From the NCBI RefSeq assembly GCF_014656215.1, contig NZ_BNBZ01000024.1:1-64000 (forward strand): 64,000 bases of DNA, written 5' to 3'. The notes beneath the pieces are model-generated. The model worked only from the letters and a program-made list of their open reading frames with translations. It was not told the DNA's origin and did not search any database. Position numbers and translations under genes: made by a program. Below are positions 32,441-42,400 of the stretch, piece by piece (the stretch's first letter is position 1; each line of letters begins with the position of its first letter). The stretch comes from Streptomyces zaomyceticus. GTDB taxonomy: Bacteria > Actinomycetota > Actinomycetes > Streptomycetales > Streptomycetaceae.

Positions 32441-32590
32441 GGGCCGCCCCGGCGGGGCACGTGCGACGCGGAGAAGCCGGACCGCCGGGACGGGTCGGAG
32501 GCGCCGGCAGAGGGTGGGTGCCGGGCGGACCGGCTTCCGCGTCCCTCAGGACCACTGGGGGCAGCTTCTCCGGGGCTCGTTGTCAGTGCC

Positions 32591-35500
32591 GTGGACCACC
32601 ATGGGGCTGTGACCGACTACGCCCTCACCCGCCTCGGGCCCCAGCGTTTCGAAGAGCTGTCCCAAGCCCTGGCTCTCAAGGTGCTCGGACCGTCCGTGGA
32701 GATCTTCGGGGAGGGCCCGGACGGTGGACGCGAGGCTTCCTTCGAGGGCCTGCGTCGGTATCCGACGCCCGAGGACCCCTGGACGGGATACGGGATCCTG
32801 CAGGCCAAGTTCCGCGGGCGTCCGGAGGGTGCGGGCAAGGACGCCGACTGGCTCATCAAGCAGATCGACTCGGAGCTCAAGGCATGGGCGAGGCCGGACT
32901 CGAACCGTGTCCGCAAGGGACGCATGCCCGAGTACCTTCTCGTCGCCAGCAACGTGGCCCTCTCCTCCGTACCCGGCAGCGGGGGTATCGATCGTGTTCA
33001 CCGCGCCGTGAGCGAGCGTGTTCGGGAGCTCGGTCTCCCGCTCAAGGGCTGGGTCGTCTGGCACTACTCCACGATGTGCCGGCTCCTGGACGACAGCCGG
33101 GACATTCGGCATGCCAACGCCGACGCGGTCCTGCCCGGGGACGTGCTGGCGCTGCTGTACGAGCACGTCAAGCAGGCGGAGACGGCCCGGTCGTCCCCCG
33201 AGCCGGGGGCCGTTCCGCACCTGGCCCGAGGGAGCCTGCCCAGAAGGCTCCGGCCGCTCTTCGGGCGCGGGGCCGAGGTCGAAGAAGCACGGAGGCTGCT
33301 CGAGAGCTCCGGCGAGGAGGGGGTCCGAGCGGTGCTGGTGACCGGACCACCGGGCATCGGGAAGAGCTCCGTGGCCCTGGGGCTGGCACATCTCGTCTCC
33401 GATGCCTACCCGGACGGGCAGTTCCACATCGACCTCGCGCTCTCCGCGGGCGAGGGAGACCCCGTTGACCTGGTGACGGCGCTCCTGCACACACTGCTCC
33501 CCGGCGGGGACCGGCTCCCCGAAGGCCGGGCACAGCAGCTGGCGCTGTTGAGCGGTGCGCTGTCCGAGAGCCGAGTCCTCTTACTCGTCGACGACGTCAC
33601 GTCGGAGGATGCCCTCCTCGACGTGCTGCACATGGACGGTCCCTTCGCTGTCGTGTGTACGAGTCGCGCGAAGCTCAGCGGGCTCGCCGGCCTCGTTCCC
33701 GTGATCGACCTGCCGCCCTTGTCCTCCGGGCACAGCGAGAAGATGGTCCGGGCGGTCGCCGGTGCCGACCGGCTCACGGACGAGCAGGTGTCCTCGCTGG
33801 CGAAGGCGTGTGCCGGTCATCCGCTGGCGCTGCACATCGCGGCCGCCCACCTCGCGCGCCGTCCCAGGGTCGACGTCGGCCGGTTCCTCGGCGACATCAC
33901 CGACCCCGACCGCACCGTGCGGGCGCTCAAGGCCGGCCAGACCGCGCTGTTGCCCGTGCTCGAGCGAAGTTTCGCGGACCTCGGCCGGGAGCAGGCGGAG
34001 CTCTTCGCGGCACTCGGTGTCCTGCCTCATATGTCGCTGACGACGGATGTCGTCGCCGCGGTCAGTGCCCGGCCGGGCGAGCTCGACGACGACCACGTCG
34101 ACCGTGTGTCGGACCTGTTGGACTCGTTGTTCGAGCTCAGTCTCATCGAGCAGATCGACGAGGACCGCTACGTTCTGCACGAGATTCTGCATGGTTTCGC
34201 CCGGCTGAAGTCGGCGGCGAACGACGTGGGAGCCCGCGAAGCCGTCGTCCGCCGGGCCTGTCTCATGCTGGCCGTACGGGCTCGGGCCGCCACGGAGTCG
34301 ATCGGGTTCACGGATCCGGAGGCGACGATTCCCGCCCGGAGCAACGCGGACGCCCTGCACATGCTGAACGCGGACCGCCCGGGCGCCGTCGCCGTGACCG
34401 AGATGGCACGGCAGTACGAACAGTGGGAACCGCTGGTGCTCCTCGCCTCGGACCTCACGGCCTTCCTGTGGCACGGGAGCCATTGGACCGATCTGGAACG
34501 TGTCCACCGATGTGTGGCCGACGCAGGCACCCGGTCGGAGAACCCCGAATGGACCGCCACGGCCCAACACAATCTGGCCATGGTCGCCAGCCACCTGGGG
34601 GACAGCCGAAGGTCGGTCGATCTGTACCGGATGAGTGCGGAGACGGCACACGAAGCGAGCAATCCCCACCAGGTGTTCCTCGCCGAACTGGCCCTGGGTT
34701 CGCTGCTCGTCAACCTCGGCCGCGGCCGGGAGGCGATCCCGGTTCTCCGCAGGGGTCTGAGGTTCTGGCGCCTCGTCGGGGATCGCCAGACCTTGGCGCA
34801 GGCACTGGGAAACCTGGGCCTCGCCCATATGGCCATCGGCCGCCTGCGCCGAGCCGAGGACTACCTCCGCGCCAGCCGGAACCTGTCCCGGGACGGCAGT
34901 CCCGCCGACCTGTCGAACCGCGGCGCCATCTCGGCTCTGCTGCGCAGGACGGGGCGGATGGCGCAAGCCGCCCACGACGCCTCCCAGGACGTCTCCCGGG
35001 CTCGGGCGGTGGGAAGCCGGGAATGGGAGGCCAAGGCACTCATGGAGCTCGCGGAGACGCCCGTGGAGGAACGGCCGGTGTCCGCCCCGGCGCGGCCCCT
35101 GGAAGAGGCCCTGGCCATCTACCGGGACACCGGTGATGCCCAGGGGCAGGTCAGGGCACTGTTCCGGCTCGGCGACCAGGCGGCGGACCGGGCGGACGCA
35201 CAGCTGGCCGCCACGTTCCTCGGAGAGTGCGCCGCTCTGGCGGCTCGGATCGGGGACTTCGAGCACGGAGCGCGCTCATCGGCCTACCTGGCCTCGTACC
35301 ACGGCGGGAACGGGAGGACGGACGAGGCGGAGGAGTACTTCGACGACGCGCTGGAGATGGCGCGCCACGTCGGCAATCCGGGCGTCCTCGCCCTCACCCT
35401 GCAGAAGAGGGCCGAATACCTCTGGCATCGCGGCCGCCTCGGAGAGACCGTAGACCTTCTGTTCGAGGCGGCTCGCCATCTGGAGGCCACCGAGGAGAGA

Positions 35501-37234
35501 AAGGCGCAAGCCCAGATCAAGGCGAGCCTGGGGGAGGCTCTGATCGCCGCCGGCCGCTGGCGCGAGGGCGCGAAAGAGCTGCACGCCGTCACCTCGGCCC
35601 TGTCCCCCCACGCGTCGCCGGCCACCAAGGCACGTGCTTCCCGGGGGCTGGCCATCCTGTACTCGCTCCGCGGTCTCCATACGGAGGCGATGACCGCCGC
35701 GACGGAGGCCCTGGAGCGGTCCGACAAGGCAGGCGACGCCTCGGGGGTTCTGCAGTGCCGCATGGCATTGGGCAGCGTGCGCGCGAGGAACGGGGAGTGG
35801 TCCGCCGCACTCGGCGAGTACGGCAGGGCCGCCGAACTCGCCGAGCGGCGGTCGGATCTCCATGTGTCCGTCACCGCCCGGAGCCAGGCCGCCGTCTGCC
35901 TGCTCAACACCGGCGAGGTGGACGGAGCCATCTCCCTGATCACCGAGCTGGTCCCGCTGGCGGCACGGTTGGGCATGGGCGCGGTGCAGGCCGCGCTGCA
36001 CGGCAATCTGGGAGTTCATCACGCCGGCCGTCATGACTACGGCGCCGCGGCGGCCGAATTCCGTACCGCCCTGTCCCTCGCCGAGCAGCTGGACAACAAC
36101 CCCCTGCGGGCCACGTGCCTCCTCAATCTGGCCCGCGCCGTGGGCTCGCTCGGCGACACCGACAGCTCCCGTGCGTACGGACGCCGGTCGTTCACGCTGC
36201 ACCACGACCTCGGCAACTGGCCCGAGGCCGGCGAAGCCCTGCTCCACCTCGGCGCACTGCACCGGGAAACCACCGGGGCGGTCGACCTGCCCGACCTGGC
36301 GGAACTCCTCGGCGACGACCGGCACATCGACGACCGCGTCCTCCAATCGCTCCACGCCCGCATCCCGCGGGCGACGGAGGCAGCCCTCGCGGAACCGGGG
36401 GTCGACTCGGGTGGTGCGACGATCGGCGGCACGAGGCGGATCCATGTCGCCTCCACGGTGAGGGAAGCTCTGGCACGGCTCGACGTCAGGGCGCTCCTCC
36501 AACGGCTCGGCAACTCCCGGCAGCAGTGTGCGGCCTGCAACCTGCTGATCGACGAGACGGGAGAAGCCGAGCTGCTTCTGCTTCACCACCCGGGGATGAC
36601 GCACGTCCCCCTCCGCCTGACGCACCCGCACTGCGCCCGCTCTCAGGTGCTCCACCTGGACGATCCGCTGCCCACCCAGCCGGAGATGAACACCGAGATC
36701 GAGTGCATCCTCTTCGGTCGCGACCGCGCCGGCATCATCGCCGACTGCTACGGCGGCTGGGGCCTGCTCGACGACGGCAACGCCGTCGAGGACCTCGTCC
36801 TTCGGAGCTTCGCCCAGGGGGGCTTCACCGATCTGCGGAGCATGCTCGACCTCAAGGAGGGCCAGATGCTGGACTTCCGGAACGTCCCGGCCGTCGAGGG
36901 CTGCGGAGTGGAGGCACGTCTCCAGGGCAACAGACTCTCCATCACCGGGCCCCACGGGCAGGAGCTGCTGTCTCCGACCCCTCTGGACTTCTACCCCCAC
37001 TGGTACCGCAAGGCCCTCGACGGATCCTTGATCGTCGTGATGGGCCGGAACCTCCAGGGGCTGGCCGCCGACGACGACTCCTATCTGCTGCGCGCCCTGA
37101 TCCTGGGGCAGACGGTCGGTGCCACCGTGCCGCTGAAGGTGGTGCGTCCCCGCAGGAACAGTCCCTGTCCGTGCATGATGCGGGCCGGCCGCAAGTTCAA
37201 GCACTGCTGCGGGAGCGGTCGGGAACCTCGCTGA
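32591..37234 (+). CDS. Mrr-like nuclease-STAND-TPR-SEC-C protein, 1547 aa
   Basis: Residues 1-190 look like a PD-(D/E)XK/Mrr-type nuclease domain: Glu21/22 in QRFEELSQALA, Asp44-GG-Glu48 in GEGPDGGRE, and Gln71-x-Lys73 in YGILQAKFRG. Residues about 220-560 form an NB-ARC/STAND NTPase, with P-loop TGPPGIGKSS (251-260), Walker B VLLLVDDV (about 328-336) and a winged-helix region. Residues about 600-1330 are tetratricopeptide repeats. A cysteine/His cluster (CAACNLLID, HPHCARS) follows, and residues about 1520-1540 are a SEC-C zinc motif (SPCPCMMRAGRKFKHCC). Leu331 uses TTA (33581-33583). The architecture matches Avs-type antiviral STAND effectors. GTG 32591 or GTG 32609 is the start. Confidence 0.85.
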   Translation: MDHHGAVTDYALTRLGPQRFEELSQALALKVLGPSVEIFGEGPDGGREASFEGLRRYPTPEDPWTGYGILQAKFRGRPEGAGKDADWLIKQIDSELKAWARPDSNRVRKGRMPEYLLVASNVALSSVPGSGGIDRVHRAVSERVRELGLPLKGWVVWHYSTMCRLLDDSRDIRHANADAVLPGDVLALLYEHVKQAETARSSPEPGAVPHLARGSLPRRLRPLFGRGAEVEEARRLLESSGEEGVRAVLVTGPPGIGKSSVALGLAHLVSDAYPDGQFHIDLALSAGEGDPVDLVTALLHTLLPGGDRLPEGRAQQLALLSGALSESRVLLLVDDVTSEDALLDVLHMDGPFAVVCTSRAKLSGLAGLVPVIDLPPLSSGHSEKMVRAVAGADRLTDEQVSSLAKACAGHPLALHIAAAHLARRPRVDVGRFLGDITDPDRTVRALKAGQTALLPVLERSFADLGREQAELFAALGVLPHMSLTTDVVAAVSARPGELDDDHVDRVSDLLDSLFELSLIEQIDEDRYVLHEILHGFARLKSAANDVGAREAVVRRACLMLAVRARAATESIGFTDPEATIPARSNADALHMLNADRPGAVAVTEMARQYEQWEPLVLLASDLTAFLWHGSHWTDLERVHRCVADAGTRSENPEWTATAQHNLAMVASHLGDSRRSVDLYRMSAETAHEASNPHQVFLAELALGSLLVNLGRGREAIPVLRRGLRFWRLVGDRQTLAQALGNLGLAHMAIGRLRRAEDYLRASRNLSRDGSPADLSNRGAISALLRRTGRMAQAAHDASQDVSRARAVGSREWEAKALMELAETPVEERPVSAPARPLEEALAIYRDTGDAQGQVRALFRLGDQAADRADAQLAATFLGECAALAARIGDFEHGARSSAYLASYHGGNGRTDEAEEYFDDALEMARHVGNPGVLALTLQKRAEYLWHRGRLGETVDLLFEAARHLEATEERKAQAQIKASLGEALIAAGRWREGAKELHAVTSALSPHASPATKARASRGLAILYSLRGLHTEAMTAATEALERSDKAGDASGVLQCRMALGSVRARNGEWSAALGEYGRAAELAERRSDLHVSVTARSQAAVCLLNTGEVDGAISLITELVPLAARLGMGAVQAALHGNLGVHHAGRHDYGAAAAEFRTALSLAEQLDNNPLRATCLLNLARAVGSLGDTDSSRAYGRRSFTLHHDLGNWPEAGEALLHLGALHRETTGAVDLPDLAELLGDDRHIDDRVLQSLHARIPRATEAALAEPGVDSGGATIGGTRRIHVASTVREALARLDVRALLQRLGNSRQQCAACNLLIDETGEAELLLLHHPGMTHVPLRLTHPHCARSQVLHLDDPLPTQPEMNTEIECILFGRDRAGIIADCYGGWGLLDDGNAVEDLVLRSFAQGGFTDLRSMLDLKEGQMLDFRNVPAVEGCGVEARLQGNRLSITGPHGQELLSPTPLDFYPHWYRKALDGSLIVVMGRNLQGLAADDDSYLLRALILGQTVGATVPLKVVRPRRNSPCPCMMRAGRKFKHCCGSGREPR

Positions 37235-37422
37235 TGTGAGCCCGCTCCTCACCGGCTCACCGCCGACGCGGCTCGGGAGCGAATCCGGTCTCGCACGCGG
37301 ACGGCCCCCTCGGCGACCGGGGAACGGCGCAGAACCGCCCTCGCGCATGCCGCCGCCGTCGCGCCGCCCCGGTCGGTCGCTTCGCCGTCATTGGGCCGAC
37401 AAATGTCGCTCGTCCGGGCGTG

Positions 37423-37450
37423 GTTGACGCGCGTCGACCGGGGCGTCAAC
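37423..37450. promoter_or_regulatory. Inverted repeat before carboxypeptidase gene
   Basis: GTTGACG (37423-37429) and CGTCAAC (37444-37450) are perfect 7-base arms with a 14-base spacer, 57 bases before the start codon of the M15 peptidase. A regulator binding site is plausible; the exact promoter is not defined. Confidence 0.4.
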
Positions 37451-37507
37451 CTCGGGGGGACTCTTGTCCCTGGGTCACCCTTGAACTCGTGAGGCCATGG
37501 AGGTTCG

Positions 37508-38260
37508 ATGTCCAGACGCACCCACCGTTCGCTGCCCTTTCGCCTTCTCCTGTCGATTCTCATGATCGCGACCGCCTCGTTGACCGGGGTGGTGGCCACC
37601 GCCGGCACCGCCCAGGCCGACGGCTGCTACACCTGGTCGCGGACCCTCTCCCAGGGCACCTCCGGTGCCGACGTCACCGCGCTGCAGATCCGTGTGGCCG
37701 GCTACCCCGGCTACGGCGGGGTGCTCGCCATCGACGGCGAGTACGGGCCGGGGACCGCGGCGGCTGTCCAGCGCTTCCAGGCCGCCTACGGACTGGCCGC
37801 CGACGGTGTCGCGGGCCCGGCGACGTTCAGCAAGATCTACGCGCTCCAGGACGACGACTGCACGCCGGTGCACTTCTCGTACGCCGAGCTGAACAACTGC
37901 AACTCCACCTGGGCCGGTGGCGCGGTGAGCGCGGCCACGGCCAAGTCCAACGCCCTGCGCACCATGTGGAAGCTGGAGGCCCTGCGGCACGCTCTCGGCG
38001 ACCAGAGCATCCGGGTCACCAGCGGCTTCCGCAGTCACGCCTGCAACGACGCCGTCGGCGGCGCCGCGTCGAGTCGCCATCTGTACGGTGACGCGGCCGA
38101 CCTGGGATCCGGTCCGCATTCGCTGTGCCGGCTCGCCCAGCAGGCCCGCAACCACGGGTTCAACGGGATCCTCGGCCCGGGCTATCCCGGGCACGGCGAC
38201 CACACCCACCTCGATCACCGCGCCGGCCGCTTCTGGTCCGCTTCCAGCTGCGGCATCTGA
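37508..38260 (+). CDS. Secreted zinc D-Ala-D-Ala carboxypeptidase
   Basis: The 250-residue precursor has a signal peptide (LLLSILMIATASLTGVVATA), a peptidoglycan-binding domain at about 45-105 (ADVTALQIRVAGYPGYGGVL, TAAAVQRFQAAYGLAADGVA), and an M15 peptidase domain at about 150-245. Zinc ligands are seen in SSRHLYGDAADLG (His and Asp) and in HGDHTHLDH (His). This is the layout of the Streptomyces albus G carboxypeptidase, which removes the terminal D-Ala of cell-wall peptides. It probably trims peptidoglycan during growth or sporulation. ATG 37508 is preceded by GGAGG. Confidence 0.92.
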   Translation: MSRRTHRSLPFRLLLSILMIATASLTGVVATAGTAQADGCYTWSRTLSQGTSGADVTALQIRVAGYPGYGGVLAIDGEYGPGTAAAVQRFQAAYGLAADGVAGPATFSKIYALQDDDCTPVHFSYAELNNCNSTWAGGAVSAATAKSNALRTMWKLEALRHALGDQSIRVTSGFRSHACNDAVGGAASSRHLYGDAADLGSGPHSLCRLAQQARNHGFNGILGPGYPGHGDHTHLDHRAGRFWSASSCGI

Positions 38261-38552
38261 CACCACGGCGGCCCGCCCCGTTCCACCGGGGGCGGGCCGC
38301 CGCACGTTCCCTGTCGCGCGGCGGGACGGTTCCCCGCGTGCCGGGCCGGGCCCCGCGGGTCTCGTCCCCCGTCCCGACCGTCATCCGGCGGGCGTACCGC
38401 CCGCCCTGACCCTGCGTCCGTCGGCGTCCGGACTCCCGTACACCGGTTGTCAGTGGCTCTGGATAGTCTCCCCGCATACCGCAGCTCAGGGACATCGATC
38501 CCTTGGTTCGAGCTGCGCGGATTCTGACGGGACAGGCGGAGGGGTACGGCTG

Positions 38553-39458
38553 ATGGCGTGGCTGGCAGCGGGTGAGGGATACGAGATCTCCCTCGATGAC
38601 GGGCGAGTGGTCGCACGGCGCACCGGGGGACGGCAGTTGAAGAGCCTGCCGAAGGCGTTGCGCGACCATCCCGAGGCCGATCGTCTCCGGCGGCTCTCCG
38701 AGTGGCTCGACCGGCACACGGCCTCGTGCGTGGCCCAGGTGGACGCCTGGATGGTGTCCTCGCTTCCGGTCCCCACCGGGCTCATCGCCCGGGTGTGGCC
38801 GGACGAGGCCTGGCAGTCCGCCCTGCGTGACATGGCCGTGGTGGGCGACGACCCGGACGAGGTCGGCTTCCTGCGGGACGCCACCCCGGACGGTGAGCTG
38901 AAGCTCGTCGATCTCGACGGCGAGACCGTACGGCTGTCCGCGCGCACCGTGACCCTCCCGCACCCCGTGCTCCTCCCTGACCTGGACGACGTGCGGGACT
39001 TCGCCGCCGAACTCGGCATCACCCAGCGGGTGGAGCAGATCCACCGGGCCACTTGGGCCAAGCCGGTGACCGGGCGCCCCGGGACGGCGACGAGCACGGC
39101 CACCGCGACCGCCACGGGGACGGCGACTGCGAGCGCGACCGAGGTACGGGACTACGCCGGCGGGAAGTTCGCCTCACGATTCGGCCTGGCCGCGCGGGCC
39201 ACGGGGCTCGGGTACCGGGTGTCCGGCGGCTACGCCACGTGCAAGGTCCGCGACGGGGGCCGGAGCACGGAGGCGTCCGTGTGGATCGGCGAACCCTACT
39301 GGGACGGGGAGTCGGAGACCGGCGCGCTCAGCTGGCACGACGAGGACGGCCGCGCCGTACGGCTGAGTGAGGTCGGGCCGGTGGCCTGGTCCGAGGGAAT
39401 GCGCATGGCCGCCGCGCTGTACGCCGGCCGCACGATCGAAGAGGGTGGGGACAAGTGA
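38553..39458 (+). CDS. DUF4132 (MolR-like) protein
   Basis: The 301-residue protein matches the DUF4132 domain: GYEISLDDGRVVARRTGGRQ, LKSLPKALRDHPEADRLRRL, then GLIARVWPDEAWQSALRDMA and VTLPHPVLLPDLDDVRDFAA, ending in a variable C-terminal part interrupted by a Thr/Ala run (TATSTATATATGTATASATE). E. coli MolR and YehI carry this domain, whose role is unknown. It is the first gene of a coupled set: its TGA overlaps the GTG of the next gene by one base. ATG 38553 follows GGAGGGG. Confidence 0.85.
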   Translation: MAWLAAGEGYEISLDDGRVVARRTGGRQLKSLPKALRDHPEADRLRRLSEWLDRHTASCVAQVDAWMVSSLPVPTGLIARVWPDEAWQSALRDMAVVGDDPDEVGFLRDATPDGELKLVDLDGETVRLSARTVTLPHPVLLPDLDDVRDFAAELGITQRVEQIHRATWAKPVTGRPGTATSTATATATGTATASATEVRDYAGGKFASRFGLAARATGLGYRVSGGYATCKVRDGGRSTEASVWIGEPYWDGESETGALSWHDEDGRAVRLSEVGPVAWSEGMRMAAALYAGRTIEEGGDK

Positions 39459-42400
39459 CCAGCACGACCGATTCCGGCAACGCGGAGCTGATCAGGGCCG
39501 GAGCGGTGCTCCCGGCCGACGCCGAGGGCGCGGGCGCCTCGGCGGTCGAACTGACCGCGCGGAGCTACCGCCACCCGGTCCTCGGTGAGGAGCGGGTCGT
39601 GATCCGGCTCGCCGCCGCCGAACTCGGCCCCGCCGAGGACCTCGCCGCCGGTTTCCTCGGCCTCGAACCCCACGGGGAACCGGTGGTGGTGGGCCTCGGG
39701 CAGCGTCAGGAGCTGGGCTTTCCCGAGTGGGTGCTCGTGCACCACCCGGAGGACGGGCATCACGCGCTGGCTGTCGTGCCGGAGCTGGACCGGCTGGCAC
39801 GGCAGGCGAAGACCAAGCCCAAGGCCGCGCTGGACGCCTGCCACGAACTGGCCGGGCGCCTCGCCTCGGCCGTCCCGCACTTCCTGCCGGTGTTCTACGA
39901 GCAGGCCGCCCGGGTCTTCCTCGCCGTGGAGAACACCACGTACGCGAGCCAGCTGTTCGGCCGGGCCCGCACCAGCGAGGCCCAGCACGGTCTGCCGGTC
40001 GACGAGGACCGGCTCGACGCGGTCTTCCTGGAGTTCGCCCTCGCGGGCGCGCTGCCGGTGAAGGTCCTGACCGGCTACGGGAAGGAGCTCGCCGCCAGGC
40101 TCGCCCCCGCCGAGGCGTTCGCGCGCTTCCGTCGGCTGTGCGTGCGCCGGACCGCCGGCGGGCTCGCGCCGTCCGCGCAGGCGGCAGTGGAGCTGCGGCG
40201 CCTGGCCCGTGCCGCGGGTCTGTCCGGGAGCGAGGCGGAGCAGGACTATCTCGCCGAGCTGCTGCCGCTGCCCGCCACCCTGCGGGCCGCAGACGGTTGG
40301 TGGAAGTCGCACCGTGCCGCGCTGATCGCGCTGGCCCGTCGTGTGCCGGCCGTGCGGGGCACGCTGCTCTCGATGACGCCGCCCGGTGACAACGGTGAGT
40401 TCAGCGCGATGTGGCTGGCGATCCTCGTGGAGTCCGGGGCGGACGCCGGACTGACCGACGCGGATCTGCCGGCGGAGGAGCGGTGCGCCGACGGCGCGGC
40501 CGGCTGGCTGGAGCGCTTCCACACCGCACGCCACCGGGGCTGGGGCCCCCGTCCCACGCCGCCGGCCCTGCTGGACCTGGTGGACCGGGCGGCCGGGCGG
40601 CTGCGCACCGACCTGGCGGCACGTCCCGAGGACGAGGGCTTCCTGCGGATCGGCGTCGAGGACGCCAACCTGCTGGACCTGCTGCTCTCGCTGGAGATCC
40701 CCGTCGCCGACCCGACGCCGGGCCGCCGCAACCGGCGCCACGACGCCCTCAACCTGTCGGACTGGGCGCGCGGGGAGGAGCCCCGGGACCTGGTCGCGCT
40801 CGCGGCCGACCCGCGCTTCCGCCCCTCGTTCCGCAACGGCGCGAACAGCTACAACGACGCTTCGACCGGGACGGACGTCATGCGGCGGCTCGCCGGCTCG
40901 GCCGGTGGTCGCCCGATGCTCACCGAGTGGATGCGCGAGGTCGCCCGCGACTCGGTGGCGGCCGGGCTGCCCGGGCTGCCGAACGCGATCGCGCGACTGT
41001 CGTGGCTGCCCGCCGAAGCGCTCGCTCTCGCACCGCAGGAGGTCGCGGCCGCGGCCGGTGCCGACCTCGGCGAGACCCTCGCACGCACCCTGCGCGGTGG
41101 CCTGTGGGAGGAACTCCGGTGGCCCGCGTGGGAGGAGGCGCTCACGGAGCTGGCTCCGGGGCGCGACAAGGTCGACGGTCTGACCGTGCTCGAGGCGTGG
41201 CCGTACCTGATCGTGGCCAATTCCGTCCAGGTGCGGGTCATCGACGCCGACTCCACGGTGCTCACGCACGATCTGCGCGTGCCGTCGGGACACTCGTACC
41301 GGTACGGATTCCACTACGTGGACGGCGCCCTGCTCGTGTTCTGGAGCACCTACGGTCGCGGCAGCGAGGCGCAGGCCTACTGGCACACCGCGCCCGACAA
41401 GGTGTTCACCGTGGACGGCGGCGCCGACTACTGGTCCCTCCGCTCGGAGCACCTGAGCCTGCCGCTGCCCGGCGGTGGGCGCACCACCGGCGGTGGGGTC
41501 CTGCACCACGGCGACACTCGGCTCCCCAAGGAGCGTCCGGTGCTCTCCGACGGCACCTCGTACTGGGTGTGGGAGTCGGGTGAGCGGCAGGCCGACGGCG
41601 GCTGGGCCGAGTACGACCCCGCCGAGGGCGCCTACGGACGGCGCTCCCAGCCCGGTTTCCTCGCCGACGCCCTGCGCCCGCACGGTACCGGGGCGGAGCT
41701 GCTGGCACGCTCGTCGTGGCTGCGGCCCGCGCCGGTGGTGGACGGGTCTGCGCTGGGCACGTCGGCGGACGGCCTGCTGGGCTGGCGTGTCGTACGGCTG
41801 CCGGGCAAGGGCTGGCATGCCGAGGACACCGCGGGGCGCGTCGTCACCCTGCCGCAGGACTCCTCGATGCCGATCGCGGCGCTGACGTTCCCCGGCGACG
41901 ACCGGCCGAGGGCACTGACCCACCAGTGGCGGGAGCTATCGCTCGCGGACCCGGACGGTGTCGTCACGACGACGGCCGACGGGGACCGGAACGAGCTGTA
42001 CGGCACTGCCGCCGCGACCCTGCCGCCGTTGTCCCACCTGTACGCACTGCGCGCCCGGGATCCGGAGGGTTCGGCCGTGCTGCGCGCCGCCGACGCGGAG
42101 TCGGCGGGAGCCCTGCTGAAGGCGGCCGTGGCGGCCGAGCGGGCGGCGGAACTCCCGGACCTGGTGAGCACCGTGCTGCCGGGGATCTCGGCACCGGAGC
42201 TGATCGCGGGCGTGGTGCGGGTGCTGCGCTTCGCCGTGCGGCAGCAGAAGTCCCTGGACGCCGTCGCCGCACGGCTCGACCCGGCGGGCGAGCCCGCGGA
42301 GACGCGTGTCGAGGGGCCGGCCGACCGGCTGCTCGCCACGGCGCTGAACGGGATCGCGGGCTCCGGGTACTACCGGGCGGGCGCCGACGAGGACGTGGCG

